Shown: positions 1 to 7,256 of the stretch, one piece after another | Layout: each line of letters starts with the position of its first letter | Numbering within the stretch: the first letter of the stretch is position 1 | Assembly: GCA_910588625.1 (NCBI GenBank) | Contig: CAJUQN010000039.1 | Coordinates: 1 to 23,669, forward strand | Direction: 5' to 3' | DNA from: an uncultured Oscillospiraceae bacterium | GTDB taxonomy: Bacteria > Bacillota > Clostridia > Oscillospirales > Oscillospiraceae | DNA: 23,669 nt | Translations under genes and position numbers: made by a program | Notes under the pieces: model-generated | What the model was told of the DNA's origin: nothing | What the model saw: the letters and a program-made list of their open reading frames with translations, nothing else | Database searches by the model: none

Positions 1-924
1 GCCTCCTCGGCGGATATGCACGCCATTTACGGCGGCGTGGTGCCCGAGATCGCCTCCCGGAAGCACGTGGAGGCCATTTCGGGCTTGGCGGACGAGGCCC
101 TGCGGCAGGCCAATATCTCCAAAGAAGATATCGACGCCGTGGCGGTGACCTATGCCCCCGGCCTCATCGGCGCCCTGCTGGTGGGAGTGTCTTTTGCCAA
201 GTCCGCCGCCTTCGGATTGGGGATACCCCTCATCCCTGTCCACCACGTTCGGGGGCATATCGCCGCCAACTACATTGCCCACCCCGATTTGGAGCCGCCC
301 TTCCTGTGCCTGTGCGTGTCCGGCGGCACCACGGCACTGGTGGACGTGAAGGACTACACCCATTTCGAGGTGCTGGGCGGCACCCGGGACGACGCGGCGG
401 GAGAGTGTTTTGACAAGACCGCCCGGGTGCTGGGCCTGGGCTACCCCGGCGGCGGGCCCATGGACAGGATGGCCCAGGGGGGCAACGATAAAGCATACGT
501 ATTCCCGCGGGCTCACGTGGCCGACCATCCGCTGGATATGTCCTTCTCCGGGCTGAAAACGGCAGTACTGAACACCATCCACAACGCCGGACAGAAGGGG
601 GAGGCGCTGGACCTTCACGACCTGGCCGCGTCCTTCGCCGCCGCAGTGTCCGACTCCCTGGTCCCCCGGGTGATGGAGGCCGACACCATGACGGGCTACC
701 ATAAAATCGCCGTGGCAGGGGGCGTAGCCGCCAACAGCCGCATTCGGGCTGATTTAGAGTCCGCTTGTCAGAGGGCTGGGGCAAAGCTGTGGCTTCCACC
801 CCTGGCCCTGTGCGGGGACAATGCCGCCATGATTGGAAGTCAGGGCTATTACGAGTTTCTGGCGGGTCATACAGCGGGTTGGGAGCTGAACGCGAAAGCC
901 AGTCTGGACATTTCAAGAGGATAA
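1..924 (+). CDS. tsaD: tRNA N6-threonylcarbamoyladenosine transferase TsaD (5' end outside window)
   Basis: TsaD transfers the threonylcarbamoyl group onto A37 of ANN-decoding tRNAs, working with TsaB and TsaE in the cytoplasm. The frame is open from base 1, so the start lies upstream; about 307 residues are visible of a family length near 340. Visible family signatures are YGGVVPEIASRKH at the left edge, the metal-binding HHVRGH segment near base 243, the SGGTT nucleotide loop near base 322, the YPGGGP loop near base 442 and FSGLKTAV near base 544. The C-terminus is intact, ending in a typical ASLDI segment before TAA at 922-924. The missing N-terminus is the window edge, not a truncation. 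The next plus-strand gene has its own promoter, so tsaD probably ends its own transcription unit. Confidence 0.95.
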   Translation, partial: ASSADMHAIYGGVVPEIASRKHVEAISGLADEALRQANISKEDIDAVAVTYAPGLIGALLVGVSFAKSAAFGLGIPLIPVHHVRGHIAANYIAHPDLEPPFLCLCVSGGTTALVDVKDYTHFEVLGGTRDDAAGECFDKTARVLGLGYPGGGPMDRMAQGGNDKAYVFPRAHVADHPLDMSFSGLKTAVLNTIHNAGQKGEALDLHDLAASFAAAVSDSLVPRVMEADTMTGYHKIAVAGGVAANSRIRADLESACQRAGAKLWLPPLALCGDNAAMIGSQGYYEFLAGHTAGWELNAKASLDISRG

Positions 925-925
925 T

Positions 926-1105
926 AACTGTTGTTATGTAAATCAAAATTGCGCTTTAGTTTGTGAAAAAATAGGGTTTCGGGTTGTGGATAAATATGTA
1001 GAAGCTGTGGAAATTATTGTGCCACAAGGAGTTAAGAATGTTGAAAACCTTGTGGAAGTTGTGGATAACTCTCCGTATCAAAAGTTACAACCAGAATTAT
1101 GGTAA
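926..1105 (+). pseudogene. AT-rich remnant resembling the C-terminal tail of a GNAT acetyltransferase
   Basis: Immediately after the tsaD stop, a frame stays open to TAA at 1103-1105 and reads as natural protein. It includes a segment NQNCALVCEKIGFRVVDKY, which resembles the acetyl-CoA-binding end of GNAT enzymes (N..A...(Y/C)EKLGF). There is no convincing start codon or ribosome site; the only in-frame candidate I would consider is GTG at 986, leaving 39 residues. Base composition is far more AT-rich than the genes on either side. I read it as a 3' gene scrap left by a deletion or transfer. The GNAT assignment rests on one short motif, and chance openness cannot be excluded. Confidence 0.35.
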
Positions 1106-1198
1106 CCGCTTGAGAATGCTGAAAGCCCTTGATATTCCAGTGTTCTTCAGATGGATAAAGTCGGGCGGCGCCCGAAGCGAATACTATATGTATAGTTC

Positions 1199-1228
1199 TT
1201 GACGAGAGCAGGCAAAACGTGATAAACT
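1199..1228 (+). promoter_or_regulatory. Sigma-A-type promoter of fhs
   Basis: TTGACG (1199-1204) and TAAACT (1223-1228) are separated by 18 bases. Transcription would begin near 1235, at the first stem of the ZTP aptamer. The -35 is a 5/6 match and the -10 a 4/6 match to consensus. The position directly upstream of the aptamer supports the call. Confidence 0.55.
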
Positions 1229-1230
1229 AT

Positions 1231-1311
1231 ATCCGCTGTATAACTGACGGAAGTGGGGAACCACGTGGAGTACAGCGGCGCACCCGCGCCTGATTGCCGA
1301 CCGTCTGGGCG
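1231..1311 (+). ncRNA. ZTP riboswitch aptamer (pfl motif)
   Basis: This is the folate-stress sensor that binds ZTP/AICAR-type ligands. The outer stem is CCGCTGTA (1233-1240) with TACAGCGG (1271-1278), eight perfect pairs. Inside are the conserved AACTGACGG block and the GTGG/CCAC hairpin (1253-1264), followed by the conserved GTGGAG. After a 20-base linker comes the second conserved part, GCCGACCGTCTGGGC (1296-1310). The pseudoknot is GACGG (1246-1250) with CCGTC (1301-1305). An A-T pair replaces the usual G-C there, which is a compensatory change supporting the fold. Genes for formate-tetrahydrofolate ligase are established targets of this riboswitch class. Confidence 0.93.
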
Positions 1312-1348
1312 CACTGACTTTGGAATCGGTGCGCCCGGTTTTGTTTTT
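1305..1348 (+). terminator. Riboswitch expression platform: intrinsic terminator
   Basis: C1305-A1317 pairs with T1326-G1338, with a core GGGCGCAC/GTGCGCCC of eight perfect pairs and an 8-base loop. It is followed by TTTTGTTTTT. The 5' arm reuses the conserved CTGGGC of the aptamer. A ligand-bound aptamer should therefore block terminator formation, making this an ON switch for ZTP. Confidence 0.9.
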
Positions 1349-1387
1349 CTTGGGACGCACCCCTTAACATTTGAAGGAGGAATTGCC

Positions 1388-3052
1388 ATGAAGACCGACA
1401 TCGAGATCGCCCAGGGCGCAAAAATGCTGCCCATCGACCAGGTGGCCGCCCGTGCCGGCATCGGCGGGGACCTGCTGGAGCACTACGGTAAGGTGAAGGC
1501 CAAGATTGACATCGGATCCCTGCGCGCCAAGCCTCGGAAGGGCAAGCTGATCCTGGTCACCGCCATCAACCCCACCCCTGCGGGGGAGGGCAAGACCACC
1601 ACCAGCGTGGGTCTGGCGGATGCACTGAATAGACTGGATAAAAATGTACTGCTCTGTCTGCGGGAGCCCTCGCTGGGCCCGGTGTTCGGCGTCAAGGGCG
1701 GCGCGGCGGGCGGTGGATATGCCCAGGTGGTGCCCATGGAGGACATCAACCTCCACTTCACCGGGGACTTCCACGCCATCGGTGCGGCGAATAACCTGCT
1801 GGCGGCGATGCTGGATAACCACATTCAGCAGGGGAACGCCCTGGGCATCGACACGAAAAAGATTACCTGGCGGCGGTGCGTGGACATGAATGACCGTCAG
1901 CTGCGCAGCATTGTGGACGGCCTGGGGGGGCGGATGCAGGGCGTGCCCCGTGAGGACGGCTTCGATATCACCGTGGCTTCCGAGATCATGGCTGTGCTAT
2001 GTTTGGCGGATGGTTTGAAGGACCTGAAAGAGCGTCTGGCCCGCATCATTGTAGGTTACACATACGACGACAAGCCGGTCACCGCCGCCGATTTGAAGGC
2101 CCAGGGAGCTATGGCCGCGCTGTTGAAGGACGCCATTAAGCCTAACCTGGTGCAGACGTTGGAGAATACACCGGCGCTGGTCCACGGCGGCCCTTTCGCC
2201 AACATCGCCCACGGGTGTAACTCCGTCTCCGCCACGGACACCGCCCTCAAGCTGGCGGACTATGTGGTCACCGAGGCGGGTTTCGGTGCGGACCTGGGAG
2301 CGGAGAAGTTTCTGGATATCAAGTGCCGCGCCGCGGGGATGGACCCCAGCGCGGTGGTCATCGTGGCCACGGTGAAAGCGCTGAAATACAACGGTGGGGT
2401 GGCCAAGGCTGATCTGGGTGCGGAGAATCTGGAGGCCTTGGAGAAGGGCCTGCCCAATCTGCTCAAGCATGTGGAGAACATCACCCAGGTGTATGGGCTG
2501 CCCTGCGTAGTGGCGATCAACCGTTTTGTCAACGACACCGACGCGGAGCTGGCCCTCATCCGTGACAAGTGTAAAGCGCTGGGGGTCAATGTGGCCCTGT
2601 CCGAGGTGTGGGGAAAGGGCGGCGCGGGCGGTATTGAGCTGGCCCAGGAGGTGCTGCGCCTGTGCGAACAGCCGCACAAGTTCCGCTTTGCTTATGAACT
2701 GGACCAGCCGCTGCGCGCCAAGATCGAGACCATTGTCAAGCGGGTGTACGGCGGCGCGGACGTCAGTTATTCCAACCTGGCCGCCAAGGAGCTGGACCGT
2801 TTGGAGGCCACGGGCTTCGGCAAGCTGCCAGTGTGCATGGCCAAGACCCAGTATTCCCTGTCCGACGACCAGGCCAAGCTGGGCCGTCCGGAGGGCTTTA
2901 CCGTCAGCGTATCCAAAGTAAAGGTGTCTGCCGGTGCTGGTTTTGTGGTGGTGCAGACGGGGGACATCATGACCATGCCTGGTCTGCCCAAGGTTCCGGC
3001 GGCGGAGAAGATCGACGTAGACGAGAACGGTATCATCTCCGGGCTGTTTTAA
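1388..3052 (+). CDS. fhs: Formate-tetrahydrofolate ligase
   Basis: Fhs condenses formate with tetrahydrofolate using ATP to give 10-formyl-THF, the entry of formate into purine synthesis and one-carbon (or acetogenic) metabolism. The chosen start is ATG 1388, giving 554 residues, which is the family's usual length. AAGGAGG ends 7 bases upstream. An upstream in-frame extension would run through the riboswitch and is rejected. The ATP-binding loop NPTPAGEGKT is at residues 61-70. Other family blocks include LREPSLGPVFGVKGGAAGGG, the VHGGPFANIAHG block and the VTEAGFGADLGAEKF block. The gene is monocistronic in this window and under ZTP riboswitch control. No truncation or odd residue was noticed. 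Confidence 0.98.
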   Translation: MKTDIEIAQGAKMLPIDQVAARAGIGGDLLEHYGKVKAKIDIGSLRAKPRKGKLILVTAINPTPAGEGKTTTSVGLADALNRLDKNVLLCLREPSLGPVFGVKGGAAGGGYAQVVPMEDINLHFTGDFHAIGAANNLLAAMLDNHIQQGNALGIDTKKITWRRCVDMNDRQLRSIVDGLGGRMQGVPREDGFDITVASEIMAVLCLADGLKDLKERLARIIVGYTYDDKPVTAADLKAQGAMAALLKDAIKPNLVQTLENTPALVHGGPFANIAHGCNSVSATDTALKLADYVVTEAGFGADLGAEKFLDIKCRAAGMDPSAVVIVATVKALKYNGGVAKADLGAENLEALEKGLPNLLKHVENITQVYGLPCVVAINRFVNDTDAELALIRDKCKALGVNVALSEVWGKGGAGGIELAQEVLRLCEQPHKFRFAYELDQPLRAKIETIVKRVYGGADVSYSNLAAKELDRLEATGFGKLPVCMAKTQYSLSDDQAKLGRPEGFTVSVSKVKVSAGAGFVVVQTGDIMTMPGLPKVPAAEKIDVDENGIISGLF

Positions 3053-3057
3053 GGGCA

Positions 3058-3110
3058 TCCCTTTTTCTTGAAAGAAAAAGGAACCGAAAAAGAACTTTTA
3101 GTTTGCCACT
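3058..3110. repeat. Possible dispersed intergenic repeat with A/T-rich hairpin
   Basis: CCTTTTTCTT (3060-3069) and AAGAAAAAGG (3072-3081) form a near-perfect hairpin just after the fhs stop. A second similar A-rich tract with AAAAGAACTTTT follows. Only one copy lies in the window, so repetition cannot be shown here. It could instead act as a weak terminator for fhs. Confidence 0.3.
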
Positions 3111-3166
3111 CCTGAGGAAGATTTCGACTGGTCACTGCACGGCAACCAAAAAAATAAAATAATAAA

Positions 3167-3190
3167 GGCCCCCGCTGTACAGCGGGGGCC
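3167..3190 (-). terminator. Intrinsic terminator of the debranching-enzyme operon
   Basis: GGCCCCCGCT and AGCGGGGGCC form a perfect 10-bp stem with a GTAC loop, 7 bases beyond the glgX-type stop. Read on the minus strand it is followed by a T-rich run (TTTATTATTTTATTTTTTT). The other side (GAATTTCTATTTTG) is also fairly T-rich, so it may stop fhs read-through as well. Confidence 0.9.
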
Positions 3191-3196
3191 GAATTT

Positions 3197-5308
3197 CTAT
3201 TTTGCCCGGAACACCATCACGCTGCGCGGGCCGATGGTGAAGCAGTTGCCGTCCACCATCCAGGTATGCTGCTCCTCATCCCAGGTGTTCACCACGCACT
3301 CCCAGCGCATGGAGGCGGGCAGCTGAGGCAGGGCGGCGTCCAGTTGTCCCCAATAGGAGTTGGACGCCACATACACGATCTGGGGCCCTACGTTCCGCTC
3401 CGCACCGGAGAACATGACGCCCACGTAGTGGTCATGCGGATCAAACTGCTCCCGCCAGGGGGCCACGCCGTGGAAGCTGACGTCGGGGAAGCCGCAGGCT
3501 CCGCCGCTCATGTCGGTGCGCACCACTTTGTGTTCCTTGCGAAAACGAATCATATACCGGAAGAACCGGTAAAGCCCCTGATTTTTCTCCAACAGCGACC
3601 AATCCAGCCAGGAGGTGATGTTGTCCTGACAGTAGGCGTTGTTGTTGCCGAACTGGGTGTTGCCGAACTCGTCCCCCGCCAGGAACATGGGGATGCCCCG
3701 AGAGCACATCAGCAGGGCGAAGGCGTTGCGGGTCATCCGTTGGCGCAGGGCGTTGATTTCGGGGTCGTTGGTCTCCCCCTCCACGCCGCAGTTCCAGCTG
3801 TTGTTGTCGTTGGCGCCGTCGGTGTTGTTCCAGCCGTTCTTCTCGTTGTGCTTCTGATTGTAGGCAAACAAGTCGTGGAGAGTAAAGCCGTCGTGGCAGG
3901 TGAGGAAGTTCACCGAGGCGTTGTGCCGGGCGGCGGGGTCGTAGATGTCCCGGGAACCGGCCATACGCAGGGCGGCGGCCTGGGCCATGCCCTGGTCCCC
4001 CTTGATGTAGCGGCGCAGGTCGTCCCGATAGCGGCCGTTCCATTCGATCCAGCGATTCCAGGCGGGGAAGGTGCCCACCTGGTACAGCCCGCCCGCGTCC
4101 CACGCCTCGGCGATGAGCTTCACATCTCCCAGAATGGGGTCAAAGGCCATAGCCCGGAGCAGCGGCGGGGACACCATAGGCGCTCCCTTCTCGTCCCGGC
4201 CCAGAATGGAGGCCAGATCAAAGCGGAAGCCGTCCACCCGGTAGGTGGTCACCCAGTAGCGCAGGCAGTCCATAATCATCTGGTGGACGATGGGGTGGTT
4301 GCAGTTGAGTGTGTTGCCGCAGCCGGAGAAATTGTAGTAGTAGCCCTCCGGAGTGAGCAGGTAGTAAATGTTGTTGTCAAAGCCCTTGAAGGAGAAAAAG
4401 GGGCCCATCTCGTTGCCCTCGGCGGTGTGGTTGAACACCACGTCCAGGTAGACCTCGATGCCCCGCTCGTTGCAGGCCTTGATGAGCCGTTTCAGCTCAT
4501 TGCCTTCCCGGTTGTACTCGCTGGAGGCGGTGTAGCTGGTGTTGGGGGCGAAAAAGCTGACGGTATTGTACCCCCAATAGTTATACAGCTTTTGGCCGTT
4601 GAACTCCCGGTAGTCCAGCATTTCGTCGAACTCAAAAATGGGCATCAGCTCGATAGCGTTCACGCCCAAATCCTGGAGGTAATCCAACTTTTCCATCAAT
4701 CCGGCGAAGGTGCCGGGGTGCTCCACCCCGGAGGAGCCGTCCTTGGTGAAGCCCCGGACGTGGAGTTCATAGATGATGAGGTCCTCGGTAGGGATGAGGG
4801 GCGAGGCCATTTTGCCCCAGTCGAAGTCGTCCTTCACCACCCGGGCCTTGTAGTGCTGGCCGTAGGGGGTGGTGTTGCCCCACGCGCTCTGTCCGGTGAC
4901 GGCCTTGGCATAGGGGTCCAGAAGGTAGCGGGTGTTGTCGAAAATAAGGCCCTGCTCCGGTTCATAGGGGCCGTCCACCCTGTAGGCGTACTCAAATTCC
5001 TCGATGTCCAGCTTGAACACGATCATGGAGTACACGTTACCGATGCGGTAGTGCTCCGGGAAGGGGAGGACGGCAAAGGGCTCGTCCTGCTCCCGGTGGA
5101 ACAGCAGCAGTTCAATGCTGGTGGCTCCGTGGGAGTGGACGGTGAAGTTGACGCCGCCAGGGATGGCGGTAGCGCCGTTGGTCTCATACAGGCCAGGGCG
5201 CACGTCGAAGCCGGCGATGTTATCTAAAGGTACCAGGTGTATCCTCCTCGGCAACACCACATCAGACCCAGAGTCGGGCTGGGGGGCCGGGGTGCGTTTT
5301 GTCCTCAT
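3197..5308 (-). CDS. glgX: Glycogen debranching enzyme, GlgX/isoamylase type (GH13)
   Basis: The enzyme hydrolyses alpha-1,6 branches of glycogen-type glucans. The start ATG at 5308 is chosen because AAAGGAG lies 8 bases upstream and the protein then has 703 residues, typical for GlgX. A longer in-frame extension would run into the nitroreductase gene in another frame. The order is an N-terminal CBM48-like beta domain (about residues 35-150), then the catalytic barrel. Catalytic residues follow GH13 rules: nucleophile D364 in GFRFDLA, acid/base E401 in AEAWD, and D473 in the TCHDGF block. YLDVVFNHTAEG is conserved region I. No signal peptide is present, so the enzyme acts in the cytoplasm on storage glycogen. 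The gene lies 25 bases after the nitroreductase stop and is probably co-transcribed with it. GlgX versus type I pullulanase cannot be settled by eye. Confidence 0.93.
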   Translation of the reverse strand: MRTKRTPAPQPDSGSDVVLPRRIHLVPLDNIAGFDVRPGLYETNGATAIPGGVNFTVHSHGATSIELLLFHREQDEPFAVLPFPEHYRIGNVYSMIVFKLDIEEFEYAYRVDGPYEPEQGLIFDNTRYLLDPYAKAVTGQSAWGNTTPYGQHYKARVVKDDFDWGKMASPLIPTEDLIIYELHVRGFTKDGSSGVEHPGTFAGLMEKLDYLQDLGVNAIELMPIFEFDEMLDYREFNGQKLYNYWGYNTVSFFAPNTSYTASSEYNREGNELKRLIKACNERGIEVYLDVVFNHTAEGNEMGPFFSFKGFDNNIYYLLTPEGYYYNFSGCGNTLNCNHPIVHQMIMDCLRYWVTTYRVDGFRFDLASILGRDEKGAPMVSPPLLRAMAFDPILGDVKLIAEAWDAGGLYQVGTFPAWNRWIEWNGRYRDDLRRYIKGDQGMAQAAALRMAGSRDIYDPAARHNASVNFLTCHDGFTLHDLFAYNQKHNEKNGWNNTDGANDNNSWNCGVEGETNDPEINALRQRMTRNAFALLMCSRGIPMFLAGDEFGNTQFGNNNAYCQDNITSWLDWSLLEKNQGLYRFFRYMIRFRKEHKVVRTDMSGGACGFPDVSFHGVAPWREQFDPHDHYVGVMFSGAERNVGPQIVYVASNSYWGQLDAALPQLPASMRWECVVNTWDEEQHTWMVDGNCFTIGPRSVMVFRAK

Positions 5309-5333
5309 GACACGATCTCCTTTCCACAGCAGC

Positions 5334-5843
5334 TCAGGCGAGCCATGTGACCTTTTTAGGGTCGTAGAAGCCACGGGCCAAGGGCTCTTCGTCAGGAACA
5401 CCCACGGAGATGAGGGCCACGGGGATGGATTGGGCGCCCAAAATCTCCTGGATGGTGGGCAGACGATCCAGAGAGGGCCAGCAACCGCACCAGCAGGTGC
5501 CGTAGCCCAGGGCCGTTGCCTGGAGGAGCAGGTTTTCCACCGCCGCGCCGCAGTCCAGGGGCCAATAGCCCTCACACAGGCCCTCCTGAACCTCCGGGCG
5601 GGCGCACACCACGATGGCCAGGGCGGCGTTCTCCAGCATCCCAGCGTAGGGGTGGGCGGCCCGCAGCTCGCTTTTCGTCTCGGCGTTCTCCACCACAAAG
5701 AACTCCCAGGGGCGGGAGTTGCAGGCGCTGGGGGCCATCATAGCGGCCTCCAGCATAGCCTCTACATCCGCCTTGGGGATGACGGCGCCGGGCTTGAACT
5801 TGCGGATGCTCCGCCGTGCGCGGATGGCTTGACTACAGTCCAT
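5334..5843 (-). CDS. Nitroreductase family FMN-dependent oxidoreductase
   Basis: The start is ATG 5843, with AGGAGGG 9 bases upstream, giving 169 residues; an ATG at 5867 would place the ribosome site inside the gene. Family marks are RRSIRKFKPG (FMN phosphate contact, residues 10-19), APSACNSRPWEFFVV (37-51) and the helix DCGAAVENLLLQATALGYGTCW (97-118). These two-electron flavoproteins reduce nitro-aromatics, quinones or related acceptors with NAD(P)H; the natural substrate cannot be told from sequence. The protein is rich in Cys (C41, C80, C90, C98, C117, C119, C121). The terminator of the upstream P-loop gene ends only about 13 bases before this gene's ribosome site, so its promoter or read-through source is unclear. 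Confidence 0.9.
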   Translation of the reverse strand: MDCSQAIRARRSIRKFKPGAVIPKADVEAMLEAAMMAPSACNSRPWEFFVVENAETKSELRAAHPYAGMLENAALAIVVCARPEVQEGLCEGYWPLDCGAAVENLLLQATALGYGTCWCGCWPSLDRLPTIQEILGAQSIPVALISVGVPDEEPLARGFYDPKKVTWLA

Positions 5844-5873
5844 ATGAGTATTCCCTCCTGAAATCAAAATAAA

Positions 5874-5899
5874 ACCGGGCGGGCCCCAGCCCGCCCGGT
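5874..5899 (-). terminator. Intrinsic terminator after the P-loop gene
   Basis: ACCGGGCGGGC and GCCCGCCCGGT form a perfect 11-bp stem with a CCCA loop, 14 bases after the P-loop stop. On the minus strand it is followed by TTTATTTTGATTT. The U-rich tail runs directly into the AGGAGGG site of the nitroreductase gene. Confidence 0.88.
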
Positions 5900-5913
5900 C
5901 AAAGGTCTATGTC

Positions 5914-6324
5914 TTAGAAATACTTCTTCACGCCGTCGCTGGCCTTGGAGGCGTCCTCGCTAATGGAGATGGTGTACTTGATGCCGCTCTTCTGGGAGAA
6001 GGACTCCAGCCAGTCCAGGAAAGGCTCCACATCGTCGTTGCCCACGGTGGGGACCAGCTTGTTCAGGCTCTCAATGAATACATGGGTGATATCGTAATTG
6101 CTGGCGTACAGGCCGTACAGGAAGCCCCGCAGGGTGTCGTAATTGGGAATGCTGTATTCAGAGATGTCCACCAACCGGATTTTATAATGGATTTCATAGT
6201 TCAGCTTGGAATCGTGGGCGATGGCCACCACATTGCCATGCTCCGTATCCACCGCTGTATTGATGAGGTCGATCATCTGCTTGGTCTTACCGGTACCCTT
6301 CAGGCCCATGATAACCTTGACCAT
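5914..6324 (-). CDS. Small P-loop NTPase-like protein of unknown function
   Basis: This is a 136-residue protein starting MVKVIMGLKGTGKTKQ. A Walker A loop GLKGTGKT sits at residues 7-14. A Walker-B-like stretch ITHVFIESLN follows near residues 79-88, with an acidic residue after the hydrophobic strand. That is a complete but minimal ATPase core, with no extra domain and no membrane segment. The C-terminal end is lysine/aspartate-rich (EDASKASDGVKKYF). The start ATG 6324 has AAGGAG about 10 bases upstream. A good promoter (6376-6404) precedes it and a strong terminator follows, so it is its own unit. I do not recognise a named family and give no function beyond likely nucleotide binding. Confidence 0.85.
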   Translation of the reverse strand: MVKVIMGLKGTGKTKQMIDLINTAVDTEHGNVVAIAHDSKLNYEIHYKIRLVDISEYSIPNYDTLRGFLYGLYASNYDITHVFIESLNKLVPTVGNDDVEPFLDWLESFSQKSGIKYTISISEDASKASDGVKKYF

Positions 6325-6375
6325 GTTAGATCACTCCTTACTTGGTATTGAGGGGAGCCCCCCTGTGATATTCCT

Positions 6376-6404
6376 ATGTTACCATCTTTCAGGGGAAATT
6401 TCAA
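6376..6404 (-). promoter_or_regulatory. Promoter of the P-loop gene
   Basis: On the minus strand, TTGAAA (6399-6404) and TAACAT (6376-6381) are separated by exactly 17 bases. Transcription would start near 6369, leaving a leader of about 45 bases that includes a small GGGGGCTCCCC hairpin. Confidence 0.6.
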
Positions 6405-6449
6405 TACAAGAAAGTGAAGTTCACGGAAAATTCGGAAAAGGCGGGAAGG

Positions 6450-7247
6450 TTATCCCAGTCCCAGGGCGAAGTGGGCCGCCGTCTGCCCCTGCCCCACGGC
6501 CTTGGCCAGCTGGAGGGGCTGGCCGGTGCAGTCCCCGGCGGCGTACACGCCGGGCAGGCTGGAGGCCATCCGCCCGTCTACCTTGATATAGCCTCCCTCC
6601 AGCTCCAGCCCCGGGGCCAGCTGAGTGGGGGCAATGGAGGAGCGAAGGAGAAATACGGCGTCACAGGGGGTCTCCTCACCCTTGGCGTCCCGCACACCCG
6701 CCACCTTCTGCTCCCCCAGGATGGACAGCCCCGGCAAACGCTTCACTGTCACCTGACAGCCGATGGAGCGCAGAAATTCCACTTCCTCATTGAAGTCAGG
6801 GGCGTCTCCGGCGCAGACCACGGCCTTGTTCCTGTAAAACATCCCGTCGCAGGTGGCGCAGTAGCTGACGCCCCGGCCCAACAGCTCCATTTCCCCCTTC
6901 AGGGGCGCGGCACGGGATACGCCCAAGGCCAGAACCACAGCGGAGCCCTCCGCCACATCGCTCTCCACGGATACCATGACAGACTTGCCCATAGGCATGA
7001 CGGACAAGGCCCGGCCCTGCTTGAATTCCGCGCCCAGGTCCTTGGCCTGGGTGAGCATACGCTCCACCAGGTCTTTTCCAGACACACCGGGCAGGCCGGG
7101 GAAGTTGGCCATCTCCGGGGCCTTGCACAGCGGAGAAGCGGTGGGGTCGTTGGAGATGACCAGCACGGACTTGTCCCGGGCACGGGCATGGATGGCGGCA
7201 GTGAGGCCTGCGGGCCCTGCTCCCACCACGAGTAGGTCGTATTTCAT
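6450..7247 (-). CDS. Compact thioredoxin-reductase-like FAD disulfide oxidoreductase with degenerate NADPH site
   Basis: The 265-residue protein has the FAD loop VVGAGPAGL (residues 7-15), the redox pair C130-A-T-C133 followed by DG, and the second FAD block GVYAAGDC (233-240). This is the thioredoxin reductase layout. The family is usually 300-320 residues. The shortening lies in the central pyridine-nucleotide domain, where the GGGDSAxEEA loop is replaced by CAGDAPDFNEEVEF (145-158) and the HRR phosphate-binding motif by VKR. It may therefore not use NADPH. Ferredoxin-dependent flavin thioredoxin reductases of clostridia lack the same motifs, which makes that a fair guess. The start ATG 7247 has GGAGGG 9 bases upstream, and a promoter is at 7282-7310. 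No thioredoxin gene is adjacent. Confidence 0.85.
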   Translation of the reverse strand: MKYDLLVVGAGPAGLTAAIHARARDKSVLVISNDPTASPLCKAPEMANFPGLPGVSGKDLVERMLTQAKDLGAEFKQGRALSVMPMGKSVMVSVESDVAEGSAVVLALGVSRAAPLKGEMELLGRGVSYCATCDGMFYRNKAVVCAGDAPDFNEEVEFLRSIGCQVTVKRLPGLSILGEQKVAGVRDAKGEETPCDAVFLLRSSIAPTQLAPGLELEGGYIKVDGRMASSLPGVYAAGDCTGQPLQLAKAVGQGQTAAHFALGLG

Positions 7248-7256
7248 AAGAAACGC

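Noticed and set aside
984..1068. Two perfect DnaA-box-like sites TTGTGGATAA (984-993 and 1059-1068)
   Set aside because: Both fall where the remnant frame encodes Val-Val-Asp, so coding explains them. There is no cluster of further boxes, no AT-rich unwinding region and no dnaA/dnaN gene nearby to suggest an origin.
1161..1175. Inverted repeat TCGGGC-GGC-GCCCGA upstream of the fhs promoter
   Set aside because: Short, with a 3-base loop and no following T-run. It could be chance in GC-rich DNA and is not needed to explain regulation.
1017..1202. A 61-residue plus-strand frame between tsaD and fhs
   Set aside because: It starts at TTG without a ribosome site, has no protein-like character and ends at the fhs promoter. 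The competing frame in the same DNA reads better.
3266..5227. A 653-residue frame antisense to the debranching enzyme
   Set aside because: It is a shadow of GC-rich codon use. Its Val/Gly/His-rich translation has no domains, and the opposite strand has full GH13 motifs.
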